The notes below the pieces were generated by a model. That model was not told the origin of the DNA, did not search any database, and saw only the letters and a program-made list of their open reading frames with translations. From positions 1-57,696 of the forward strand of contig NZ_SSNA01000214.1 in NCBI RefSeq assembly GCF_004799445.1: a stretch of 57,696 nucleotides of DNA, given 5' to 3'. This document shows positions 41,361-50,124 of this stretch, piece by piece. Both the position numbers and the translations under genes were made by a program. Origin of the DNA: Bradyrhizobium sp. GTDB lineage: Bacteria; Pseudomonadota; Alphaproteobacteria; Rhizobiales; Xanthobacteraceae. The first letter of the stretch is position 1, and every line of letters begins with the position of its first letter.

Positions 41361-43235
41361 GTGGACGATACCGAATCAAATCAGCGCGGCAGATGGCAGG
41401 TTCCAAAGCGCGGGCGCGTTGGCGCTTTGGTCTGTGGCATGCTCGCTTTCGGCCTCTCGGTTGCGACCGGCATCGGCGGGGTGTCGGCGGGCCAAAGCCA
41501 CGGCATTGCGATGCATGGCGCGCCGGCATTGCCGGCCGATTTCACCCATATGCCCTACGCCAATCCGGACGCGCCGAAAGGCGGCCGGCTGGTTCAGGGC
41601 GTTCTCGGTACCTTCGACAGTCTCAACCCCCTCATTGTCAGGGGCCTTGCGGTGCAGCAGATCAGGGGCTTTGTCATCGAGAGCCTGATGGCCCGGGGCA
41701 ACGACGAGGCGTTCACGCTGTACGGACTTCTGGCCAAAACCGTGGAGACCGACGACACCAGAAGTTATGTCACCTTCCGCCTCGATCCCAAGGCGCGTTT
41801 TTCCGACGGCCGGCCGGTCACAGCCGAGGATGTGCTGTTCTCATGGGCTCTGCTGCGCGACAAGGGACGTCCCAACCACCGCCAGTATTATTCCAAAGTC
41901 GCAAAAGCCGAAGCGCTCGACCCGCTCACGGTGCGGTTTGATTTTGGCGGCGTCCAGGACCGCGAGCTGCCATTGATCCTCGGCCTGATGCCGGTATTGC
42001 CGCGGCATGCCATCGATGTCGCGACTTTTGAGGAGACCTCGATGACGGCGCCGATCGGTTCCGGCCCGTATCGTGTCAGCGCGGTGAAGCCCGGCGCGAG
42101 CGTGACGCTGACGCGCAATCCCGATTACTGGGGACGTGACCTTCCGGTCAACAGCGGCTTGTGGAACTTCAACGAGATCAGGCTCGACTTCTATCGCGAG
42201 GCCAACGGCCAGTTCGAGGCCTTCAAGCGCGGCCTTTACGACTTCCGCGTCGAGACCGAACCGCTGCGCTGGCACGACGGATATGATTTTCCGGCTGCCC
42301 GCAGCGGCGAGGTGATCCGCGACACCATCAAGACCGGGATGCCGCAGCCGTCCGAATTTCTCGTGTTCAACACCCGGCGGCCGGTGTTTTCCGACGTCCG
42401 CGTACGTCAGGCTTTGACGCTGCTGTTCGATTTCGAATGGATCAACCGCAATTACTTTTTTGGGCTCTATGGCCGCTCGGCGGGCTATTTCGCGGGCTCC
42501 GAGCTGTCGGCGTACGGTCGCGCCGCCGACCAACGCGAGCGCGAACTCCTAAAGCCCTTCGCATCGCAAATCCCGGCCGACATTCTCGAAGGCAGCTACC
42601 GCCTTCCCGTCACCGACGGCTCCGGCCGCGATCGCGCCACGCTGCGCAGCGCACTGAACTTGCTGTCGCAGGCGGGATACGATCTCGATGGCACGGTGTT
42701 GCGGCAACATACGACCAGGGCGCCGCTCAGCTTCGAAATTCTGGTGACCACCCGCGATCAGGAACGCATTGCCCTGGCCTTTACGCGCGACCTCAAGCGC
42801 GCCGGCATCGAGGCATCGGTGCGCGCGGTGGACGGCGTTCAATTCGATCAACGCCGGCTCGGTTTCGACTTCGACATGATCCAGAACCGCTACGATCAGT
42901 CGCTCTCGCCGGGCAACGAGCAGTTCTTCTACTGGGGAAGCGAGGCTGCAGATCATCAGGGAACCCGAAACTATATGGGCGCCAAAGACCCCGCCATCGA
43001 CGCGATGATCGCGGCCATGCTGGAAGCGCGGGACCATCGCGCCTTTGTCTCGTCGGTGCGCGCGCTGGACCGCACGCTGATGTCCGGATTTTACACTATC
43101 CCGCTTTTTAACGTTCAGGAGCAATGGATCGCCCGCTGGAATCGGATAGAACGTCCTGAAGCTACCGCCTTGACCGGGTATCTGCCGGAGACCTGGTGGC
43201 AACGAACCCGTGTCCCAACCCAAGTGATCCAGTGA
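41361..43235 (+). CDS. ABC-type oligopeptide-binding protein (YejA-like)
   Basis: A 624-residue SBP_bac_5-type periplasmic binding protein. A basic N-terminus, then hydrophobic ALVCGMLAFGLSVATGIGGV, act as signal peptide. YejA-like features include HGIAMHGAPALPADFTHMPY, APKGGRL, and DSLNPLIVRG. The peptide-binding core includes GPYRVSAVKPGASVTLTRNP. It would deliver oligopeptides (in YejA, some antimicrobial peptides and microcins) to an ABC permease that is not in this window. Its stop overlaps the next start (GTGA), so the two proteins may be made in coupling, unlike the usual yejABEF set. Confidence 0.88.
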   Translation: MDDTESNQRGRWQVPKRGRVGALVCGMLAFGLSVATGIGGVSAGQSHGIAMHGAPALPADFTHMPYANPDAPKGGRLVQGVLGTFDSLNPLIVRGLAVQQIRGFVIESLMARGNDEAFTLYGLLAKTVETDDTRSYVTFRLDPKARFSDGRPVTAEDVLFSWALLRDKGRPNHRQYYSKVAKAEALDPLTVRFDFGGVQDRELPLILGLMPVLPRHAIDVATFEETSMTAPIGSGPYRVSAVKPGASVTLTRNPDYWGRDLPVNSGLWNFNEIRLDFYREANGQFEAFKRGLYDFRVETEPLRWHDGYDFPAARSGEVIRDTIKTGMPQPSEFLVFNTRRPVFSDVRVRQALTLLFDFEWINRNYFFGLYGRSAGYFAGSELSAYGRAADQRERELLKPFASQIPADILEGSYRLPVTDGSGRDRATLRSALNLLSQAGYDLDGTVLRQHTTRAPLSFEILVTTRDQERIALAFTRDLKRAGIEASVRAVDGVQFDQRRLGFDFDMIQNRYDQSLSPGNEQFFYWGSEAADHQGTRNYMGAKDPAIDAMIAAMLEARDHRAFVSSVRALDRTLMSGFYTIPLFNVQEQWIARWNRIERPEATALTGYLPETWWQRTRVPTQVIQ

Positions 43236-44734
43236 TCCAGACCAACGTATCGCCGACGCTTGATGGGCTGTTTCGCCGGATCCTGGCGCGGCAGCCGGAT
43301 GCGCCGGCCTTGCTCGATCCGCTCAACAAGCAGCGCATCACGGGCCAGCCGCCCAAACGCCTGACCTTCGCGCAGGCCGATCAGGCGATCTCGGCGCTGT
43401 CGGCCCACTTCATCGAAGCTGGTTTGCCGGTCAATTCCGTGATCGGAATCCAGTTGCCCAATACCGTCGAATTCATGCTGACCGTGCTTGCCGTCCTTCG
43501 GGCCGGGTTGATTGTCGCCCTGCTTCCGCAGCTCTGGCGGCAGGCGGAATTGACGATGGCGCTCAATCGCACCGGGGCGCGCGCCATCGTGACCACCAGC
43601 AGCATCGACGGGGTCAACCATGCCGACCTCGCGATGAACGCTGCGGCGGAGGCCTTCTCGATCCGTCACGTCTGCGGCTTCGGTGATGATCTGCCGGAAG
43701 GCATGGCCTCGCTCGACCTCGCTTTGAACAGCGGATCGGCAACCACGCGCGCCGTCACGCTGGACGGTCGCAGGGCCGCGCTCATCTCATTTGACGTGAC
43801 CATTGACGGCTTTCGCGCGGTGCCGCGGACCCATCTGAATTTGATCGCCGGCGGACTGGCGGTCTTCCTCGAGAGCCGGGTGGCACAGGGTGCAAGCGTG
43901 ATGTCGGCATTCACGCCGTCGTCATTCGCAGGCCTGACCTCATCGCTTCTGCTCTGGCTGCTGTCAGGGGGCACGCTGGCGCTGCATCATCCGTTCGACG
44001 GCGACATCCTCGAACGGCAGATCAACGATGATGGTTGCGATACCCTGGTCGCCCCCGCGTCGATGGCATTGCGGCTGACCGAGATGGATATGCCGTCACG
44101 CCTGCCGACGCTGCGCCATGTGATCGGCCTCTGGCGTACGCCGGAACAGGTCGCATCGAGCAGCCTATGGACCTGCGAACAGGCTCTTTTGACAGACGTT
44201 TATCTGTTCGGCGAAGCCGGATTGTTCGGCGCCTGCCGAGCCAGCGACGGCATGCCGGCGCCCATCCTGCCGGGTCCGCACGGCGCGCCACGCAACGTTC
44301 CGGGCACATCCGTCGCCGGCGAGACCCTGCTGACGCCAGGGGGAACGCTGGCTTTGCGGGGACCGATGGTGGCCGTGGCGGCTTACGCGCCCGCGCCCCC
44401 GGCGAGCGACTCGCTGGTGCCGCGACCGTCGCGCGACTACGTCGACACCGGCTATGCGGCCCGGCTCGACCGCTCGACCGGGGCGATCTGTATCACCTCG
44501 CCACCCTCGGGAATCGTGGCGGTCGGCGGCTATCGGTTTCTGTCCCAGGATCTGCAGGAATGGGCCAAGCGGCTGGGACAGGGCGCGCTGCTGACCGCGT
44601 TGCCGGACCGATTGAGCGGTTTCCGTCTTGCCGGACGCGCCCAGGACAATGCCCGCGGCCGCGAAGCGCTTAGCGAGCTCGGGCTTAACCCCCTGATGGT
44701 GGAAGCCTTTCGCGATCGGGCTCACCCGGTCTAG
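43232..44734 (+). CDS. Class I adenylate-forming enzyme-like protein with degenerate motifs
   Basis: A 500-residue protein with the AMP-binding fold: RLTFAQADQAISALSAHFIE, VNSVIGIQLPNTVEFMLTVL and later IVAVGGYRFLSQDLQEWAKR match positions in acyl-CoA synthetases. The P-loop region, normally (S/T)(S/T)GTTGxPKG, reads ISFDVTIDGFRAVPRTH, and the usual TGD motif reads DTGYAARLD. So the ATP-handling motifs are lost or rewired and activity is doubtful. The GTG at 43232 overlaps the stop of the binding-protein gene; GTG 43196 is an alternative start inside that gene. Homologues in related genomes, as I recall, carry the same degenerate loop. Role is unknown. Confidence 0.78.
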   Translation: MIQTNVSPTLDGLFRRILARQPDAPALLDPLNKQRITGQPPKRLTFAQADQAISALSAHFIEAGLPVNSVIGIQLPNTVEFMLTVLAVLRAGLIVALLPQLWRQAELTMALNRTGARAIVTTSSIDGVNHADLAMNAAAEAFSIRHVCGFGDDLPEGMASLDLALNSGSATTRAVTLDGRRAALISFDVTIDGFRAVPRTHLNLIAGGLAVFLESRVAQGASVMSAFTPSSFAGLTSSLLLWLLSGGTLALHHPFDGDILERQINDDGCDTLVAPASMALRLTEMDMPSRLPTLRHVIGLWRTPEQVASSSLWTCEQALLTDVYLFGEAGLFGACRASDGMPAPILPGPHGAPRNVPGTSVAGETLLTPGGTLALRGPMVAVAAYAPAPPASDSLVPRPSRDYVDTGYAARLDRSTGAICITSPPSGIVAVGGYRFLSQDLQEWAKRLGQGALLTALPDRLSGFRLAGRAQDNARGREALSELGLNPLMVEAFRDRAHPV

Positions 44735-44822
44735 TTCAAGTCGAGGGCTTGTGTTGACGCGGCATTAAGACTGGCGAACTAGGGTCGCGGCTCCGGTCGA
44801 AGCGCGTTGATCCGAGTTCCAG

Positions 44823-46055
44823 ATGTCCCTGCAAGGCCCGATCATCGTCGTGTCAGCCGCCAGGCGGCCCGTCTTCGCGGCGGCGCTTGACGATGCGAAG
44901 ATGTTTCCGATCATCGATACGACATGGGACGACGCATTGGGCGCGGTGGCGCAGCTGCAGCCGGCAGCGGTCTTTGTCGAGATGTCCGATACCGTCGAAC
45001 CCGGCTTCGAGCCGCTCGCCAAACACATCGCCGCGCGGCAGCCTTATGTTCCCCTGATCGTCATCGATCCCAGAATATCGTTGCCCGAAAATGCCATCCC
45101 GTTCTCGCAAGCCGGAGGCGGTGCGGATCGCCTGACGGCGCGCCTGCGCGCCGCGCTGCGGGTTCGGACATTGCACGCCACCGTGATGCGCCGGCTCGAT
45201 CATCAGGCGGCGGCCCGACCGGCCATCACCAGCGTAGATCCGGTTCGCGACGCCACCGTGCTCCTGATCGGACGAGGCACGGCCTATCCCGCGCTCTCTG
45301 TCGTGCTCGGTGAGCGGATGGGGATCGTCGGGGCGCTGAGCATTGAAGCCGCGGCACGACACCTCAACACGCGCGACATCGACGGTATCGTGCTCGCCGA
45401 AGGTTTCAGCGCACGCGTGGTCGATGCCTTCCTCACCGTGCTGGCGGAGGATGCACGCTTCCGCAATCTGCCCGTGGTGGTGACGCTGGACGGATTGGCA
45501 CCGGCGTATGATCTGCCAAACCTTGAAATCGTCTCCGGCGATCCTGCTCGCATTGCCGCCAACGCCTTGCCGCTGATCCGTCAGCACGCCTTCGAGGCGC
45601 ATCTCAGCCGCACCCTTCGTTCGATCGACGCCGGCGGACTGCTCGATCCGCGAACCGGTCTGCTGACGGCGGCGGCGTTCAAACGCGATTTCACCACCGC
45701 CGTCCGTCAGACCCTCGCGCATGGCGGCGGATTGTCGGTGGCGCGCTTTGCGTTCGATCCGACCCATCCGCGCGCGCAGTTCGACGGCGCGCGGATTCTG
45801 AGCCGCCTGATGCGGCAGATGGATTTCGGCACCGCCCAGGACGACGGGTCGGTGATCGTGGTGTTTGCCGAGACCGACTTGCGCACGGCGCACGGGATCG
45901 CCCGGCGGCTTTCCAGCGTGATGCGGCATACCGCCCACGGCAAGCGCGACACCCGGTCAGAGCCGGCCGTCACGCTCGCGGCCATGCAGCCGTCGGATAC
46001 GGCGCAGTCCCTGCTCGCGCGGCTGTACGACGAAGGCCGCCGCGCCGCGTCGTAA
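44823..46055 (+). CDS. Degenerate GGDEF-domain protein
   Basis: A 410-residue protein with two receiver-like modules (~1-125 with AAVFVEMSD, and ~145-260 with DIDGIVLAEGF) followed by a GGDEF-like domain from ~275 that opens with LDPRTGLLTAAAFKRDF, the classical start of such domains. The active-site GGDEF is replaced by QDDGSVIVVF, so it cannot make c-di-GMP in the normal way. It may instead bind nucleotide or protein partners. It follows the AMP-binding-like gene by 88 bases on the same strand. Regulator role is inferred. Confidence 0.78.
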   Translation: MSLQGPIIVVSAARRPVFAAALDDAKMFPIIDTTWDDALGAVAQLQPAAVFVEMSDTVEPGFEPLAKHIAARQPYVPLIVIDPRISLPENAIPFSQAGGGADRLTARLRAALRVRTLHATVMRRLDHQAAARPAITSVDPVRDATVLLIGRGTAYPALSVVLGERMGIVGALSIEAAARHLNTRDIDGIVLAEGFSARVVDAFLTVLAEDARFRNLPVVVTLDGLAPAYDLPNLEIVSGDPARIAANALPLIRQHAFEAHLSRTLRSIDAGGLLDPRTGLLTAAAFKRDFTTAVRQTLAHGGGLSVARFAFDPTHPRAQFDGARILSRLMRQMDFGTAQDDGSVIVVFAETDLRTAHGIARRLSSVMRHTAHGKRDTRSEPAVTLAAMQPSDTAQSLLARLYDEGRRAAS

Positions 46056-46086
46056 GCACTCCAGATCCTATTACCCAGACATCGAA

Positions 46087-49000
46087 CTACGCCGCTTTCC
46101 GATCCTCGGCGAGATTGGCGAGCTGGCGCAGGATTTCGGTGGTGCCCATCAGGCGTTCTTCCGGGGTCTGCCATTCCTGAAAGAACACCACCTTCATGTC
46201 GGGCCGCACCCGCGCGGCCTGGCCGTGCTGGCGGATGAAATAGACCAGACGATCCGGCTGCGCGAATTTGTTGTCGCGGAAAGTGATCACCGCGCCCTTT
46301 GGCCCGGCATCGACCTTCTCGACATTGGCTCGGCGACAATAGGCCTTGATCGCGGCGACCTTGAACAGATAGCGCACTTCGTCGGGCAGGACGCCGAAAC
46401 GGTCGCGCAGCTCGGCGGCGAAATTGTCGATCTCGTCGTCGGTATCGAGATCGGCCAGCCGCCGGTACAGCGACAGCCGCACCGAGAGGTCGGCGACATA
46501 CTCTTCGGGAATCAGCACCGGCATGCCGATGGTGATCTGCGGCGACCAGCGGTCGGCCGCGGGCTCGATCACGCCGGCCTTGAGGTTGAGGATCGCCTCT
46601 TCCAGCATCGACTGGTAAAGCTCGAAACCGACTTCCTTGATATGGCCGGATTGTTCCTGGCCGAGCAGATTGCCGGCGCCGCGGATATCGAGATCGTGCG
46701 AGGCGAGCTGGAATCCGGCGCCGAGATTTTCCAGCGACTGCAGCACCTTCAGCCGGCGCTCGGCCTGCGCCGTGATTTTTTGCTGCGCCGGCAGCGTGAA
46801 CAGCGCGTAGGCGCGCAGCTTCGAGCGCCCCACCCGGCCGCGCAACTGATAGAGCTGCGCCAGCCCGAACATATCGGCGCGATGCACGATCAGCGTATTG
46901 GCGGTGGGGATATCGAGGCCGGATTCGATGATCGTGGTCGAGAGCAGAATATCGTATTTGCCGTCATAGAACGCCGACATGATGTCCTCGATCACCGTCG
47001 GCGCCATCTGCCCATGCGCTACCGCGACCTTCATCTCCGGCACGTTCTTGTCGAGAAAGTCCTTTACCCCCGCCAGATCCTCGATGCGCGGCACCACGTA
47101 GAAGGCCTGTCCGCCCCGGTAGCGTTCGCGCAACAGCGCTTCGCGGATCATCAGGGGATCGTGTGGTGCCACGAAGGTGCGGACCGCCAGCCGGTCGACC
47201 GGCGGCGAGGCGATGATGGAAAGTTCGCGCACCCCTGTCAGCGCCAGTTGCAGCGTGCGCGGGATCGGCGTGGCGCTCAACGTCAGCACGTGCACTTCGG
47301 CGCGCAGTTGCTTCAACCGCTCCTTGTGGCTGACGCCGAAATGCTGCTCCTCGTCGACGATCAGAAGGCCAAGATCCCTGAACTTGATCGACTTGCCGAG
47401 CAGCGCGTGGGTGCCGACCACGATATCGACCGACCCGTCGGCGAGGCCCTTCTTGACCTGCGAAAGTTCCTTCGGCGCGATCAGGCGCGAGGCCTGCGCG
47501 ACATTGACCGGGAAGCCGCGAAACCGCTCGGTGAAGGTCTTGGCGTGCTGACGCGCGAGCAGCGTGGTCGGGACCACGACGGCGACCTGTTTGCCATCGA
47601 GCGCGACCGCGAAGGTTGCGCGCAGCGCTACCTCGGTCTTGCCGAATCCGACGTCGCCGCAGATCAGCCGGTCCATCGGACGGCCGCTGTCGAGATCCTT
47701 CAAGGTGGCATTGATCGCGCCGAGCTGATCCTCGGTTTCCTCATAGGGAAAGCGCGCGCAGAATTCGTCATAGAAGTGGGGCTGCACCGGCATCCTCGGC
47801 GCTTCATGCAGATGACGCTCGGCGGCAATCTTGATCAGTTCGCCGGCGATCTCGCGAATGCGGTTCTTGAGTTTTGCCTTGCGCGCCTGCCAGCCGCTAC
47901 CCCCCAGCCGGTCCAGCTCGACATTGGCGTGGTCCGAGCCATAGCGCGACAGCAGTTCGATATTTTCAACCGGCAGGAACAGCTTGGTCTCGGCGGCATA
48001 ACGTAATTCGAGACAATCATGCGGCGCGCCGGCCACTTCCAGCGTCTGCAGTCCGACAAAACGGCCGATGCCGTGCTCGACATGAACCACGAGATCGCCG
48101 GCGGCGAGACTGGTGATTTCGGAGATGAAGTTGTCGAGCTTGCGGCTTGCCTTGCGCGGCCGCACCAGCCGGTCGCCCAGGATGTCCTGCTCGCTGATCA
48201 CGGCGACGTTGTCGGTCTCGAAACCGGATTCCATGCCGACCACGGCCAGCATCGCCTCGTTGCGGGGCGTGGCCTGCACGGTGCGCCAGGAGTTGACGCT
48301 GGTCAGATTGAGAAGCTTGTGATCCCGCAGCATGCTGCCCATGCGGTCGCGCGAGCCTTCGCTCCACAGTGCGATCACGACCTTCTTGCGGGCGGCCTGC
48401 AATGCCTGCACATGCGCCGCCACGGCTTCGAACACGTTGACCGAGCTGTCATTGCGCTCCGGCGCAAAATTGCGGCCGGCCCGCGCGCCAGCGTCGACCA
48501 CGTCGGCAGTTCCCTCGGGCATCGCGAACGGGGTCAGCCGTGCCAGCGCGGATGCTTCCAGGCGCCCGCTCCATTCGGCTTCGGTCAGATAGAGCCGGCC
48601 CGGTGGCAACGGCTTGTAGATCGCGCCGCCGCCAGGATGCTCCAGCGCCTCGCGCCTGGCCTCGTAATAATCCGCGATCTGGCTGAAGCGCTCGCGCGCG
48701 GCGTCCTCGCTCTGCGGCTCGATCGCAATCGGCGCGTCCGCGAGGTAGTCGAACAGCGTATCCATCCGCTCGGCAAACAGCGGCAGCCAATGTTCCATGC
48801 CGGGATGGCGGCGGCCTTCGCTGACGGCCTCATAGAGCAGATCGTCGCGCTCCGGCGCGCCGAAGGCGGCGACATAGCCCATGCGAAAGCGGCGAATGGT
48901 CTCGGTGACCAGCTGGAATTCCGAAATCGGGACCAGATCGAGCGAACGCATGTCCAGCAGCGTGCGCTGGGTTTCGGCATCGAAGCTGCGGATCGATTCC

Positions 49001-49605
49001 AGGCTGTCGCCGAAAAAATCGAACCGCACCGGCTGATCGAGCCCGGCCGGGAACAGATCGAGGATGCCGCCGCGCACCGCGTATTCGCCGGGCTCGCGCA
49101 CGGTCGAGGAGCGGTTGTAGCCGTTGTGCTCAAGCCAGGCGACAATGGAATCCATCGGCACGACATGGCCGGGCGCCACCGACAGCGCCTGCGCCGCGAT
49201 GGTCTGGCGGGCCGGCACCCTCTGCAGGATGGCGTTGACCGTCGTCAACACGATCAGCGGCTTGTCGCTGCCGGCCAGCCGCGACAGCCGCGCCAGCGTG
49301 GTCAGCCGCTGCGCCAGGACGCCGCCATGCGGCGAGACCCGGTCGTAGGGCTGGCAATCCCAGGCCGGAAACTGCAGCACCGGCAAATCGGGTGCGAAGA
49401 ATTCCAGCGCCCGGGCCAGCTGCTGCATCCGCGGGCCGTCCCGGCACACGACGGCAAGGCTGACGGCCGGTGGCTTCGGCCGCGCCGCGACCGCGCGCGC
49501 GAGGTCCGAAACGACAAGACCTTCGGCGCCCTCGGCGACATTGGCGAAGGTCAGCGCGCGGCCGGGGCCAAGCAATTGCGCGGGCGATTGGGCAGGCTGC
49601 TTCAT
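46087..49605 (-). CDS. mfd: Transcription-repair coupling factor Mfd
   Basis: An 1172-residue DNA translocase that removes stalled RNA polymerase and recruits UvrA. The N-terminal UvrB-like region has QFPAWDCQPYDRVSPHGG; the RNA-polymerase-interacting domain has VHVEHGIGRFVGL; the motor has Walker A GDVGFGKTEVALRATF, the DEEQ box LLIVDEEQHFGVSHKE and LSATPIPRTLQLALTGV; the C-terminal domain closes the protein (RDRFGVLPDEVRYLF). Full length. It starts with an ATGA overlap after sdhE. Long open frames on the opposite strand are a composition effect. Confidence 0.96.
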   Translation of the reverse strand: MKQPAQSPAQLLGPGRALTFANVAEGAEGLVVSDLARAVAARPKPPAVSLAVVCRDGPRMQQLARALEFFAPDLPVLQFPAWDCQPYDRVSPHGGVLAQRLTTLARLSRLAGSDKPLIVLTTVNAILQRVPARQTIAAQALSVAPGHVVPMDSIVAWLEHNGYNRSSTVREPGEYAVRGGILDLFPAGLDQPVRFDFFGDSLESIRSFDAETQRTLLDMRSLDLVPISEFQLVTETIRRFRMGYVAAFGAPERDDLLYEAVSEGRRHPGMEHWLPLFAERMDTLFDYLADAPIAIEPQSEDAARERFSQIADYYEARREALEHPGGGAIYKPLPPGRLYLTEAEWSGRLEASALARLTPFAMPEGTADVVDAGARAGRNFAPERNDSSVNVFEAVAAHVQALQAARKKVVIALWSEGSRDRMGSMLRDHKLLNLTSVNSWRTVQATPRNEAMLAVVGMESGFETDNVAVISEQDILGDRLVRPRKASRKLDNFISEITSLAAGDLVVHVEHGIGRFVGLQTLEVAGAPHDCLELRYAAETKLFLPVENIELLSRYGSDHANVELDRLGGSGWQARKAKLKNRIREIAGELIKIAAERHLHEAPRMPVQPHFYDEFCARFPYEETEDQLGAINATLKDLDSGRPMDRLICGDVGFGKTEVALRATFAVALDGKQVAVVVPTTLLARQHAKTFTERFRGFPVNVAQASRLIAPKELSQVKKGLADGSVDIVVGTHALLGKSIKFRDLGLLIVDEEQHFGVSHKERLKQLRAEVHVLTLSATPIPRTLQLALTGVRELSIIASPPVDRLAVRTFVAPHDPLMIREALLRERYRGGQAFYVVPRIEDLAGVKDFLDKNVPEMKVAVAHGQMAPTVIEDIMSAFYDGKYDILLSTTIIESGLDIPTANTLIVHRADMFGLAQLYQLRGRVGRSKLRAYALFTLPAQQKITAQAERRLKVLQSLENLGAGFQLASHDLDIRGAGNLLGQEQSGHIKEVGFELYQSMLEEAILNLKAGVIEPAADRWSPQITIGMPVLIPEEYVADLSVRLSLYRRLADLDTDDEIDNFAAELRDRFGVLPDEVRYLFKVAAIKAYCRRANVEKVDAGPKGAVITFRDNKFAQPDRLVYFIRQHGQAARVRPDMKVVFFQEWQTPEERLMGTTEILRQLANLAEDRKAA

Positions 49606-49892
49606 TCGGCGTGATCCGCCGGGTGAAATGACTTGATACGGTCGAACAGGCCGTTGGCATAATCCGGCGCCGGCGGCCTCTTGCCGGTCAGCGCGGCATA
49701 GAGATCGGGGTCGGGCACATCCATCAGAAATTCAAATTGCGCCAGTTCGTCGTCCGAGAGATTGGCGATCTCGGCGTCCGCAAAGCGGCCGAGAATGAGA
49801 TCCATCTCGCGGGTGCCGCGATGCCAGCAGCGAAACAACAGCCGCTTGCGGCGGTCGTCCAGCCCGCCGCTCGATCGTGTCGATCCCGTCAT
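49602..49892 (-). CDS. sdhE: Succinate dehydrogenase assembly factor SdhE
   Basis: A 96-residue SdhE that promotes covalent flavinylation of SdhA. The conserved RKRLLFRCWHRGTREMDLIL with the RGxxE motif (RGTRE) and the C-terminal LAQFEFLMDVPDPDLYAAL region are present. Short and acidic as expected. It is the first gene of a pair with mfd (ATGA overlap), an arrangement I know from many alphaproteobacteria. It is divergent from recG, with a 232-base gap that holds a small palindrome. Confidence 0.93.
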   Translation of the reverse strand: MTGSTRSSGGLDDRRKRLLFRCWHRGTREMDLILGRFADAEIANLSDDELAQFEFLMDVPDPDLYAALTGKRPPAPDYANGLFDRIKSFHPADHAE

Positions 49893-50071
49893 TGTTCCGA
49901 TTCCAATCCGAACGCCAAAAGCCCGGACGTGCCGGGCGGGTTGATATAACGTCGTGATCGGCGAATGTCAGCCCTTGTTTCGGAATGCGTGGTGAGCGCA
50001 GAGGCTTGATCGCAAGATAGTCATGGCGATTTGCGCCCTGGCTTCGATGCCAGCCGCAAAAAAAGCCGTGG

Positions 50072-50094
50072 ATGCCCGGCATAAAGCCGGGCAT
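50072..50094. repeat. Small palindromic repeat upstream of recG
   Basis: ATGCCCGGC (50072-50080) pairs perfectly with GCCGGGCAT (50086-50094) around ATAAA; CCGTGGATGCCCGGC before it resembles the arms of the larger palindrome at 34177-34304. It ends 30 bases before the recG start. Confidence 0.6.
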
Positions 50095-50124
50095 GAGGAG
50101 CGGGAACGGTCATAGGCTTTTCCA

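Noticed and set aside
46225..49614. Two very long open frames (593 and 531 codons) on the plus strand
   Set aside because: They lie antisense to mfd, which has all its motifs; translations are His/Arg/Gln-rich low-quality sequence caused by high GC content.
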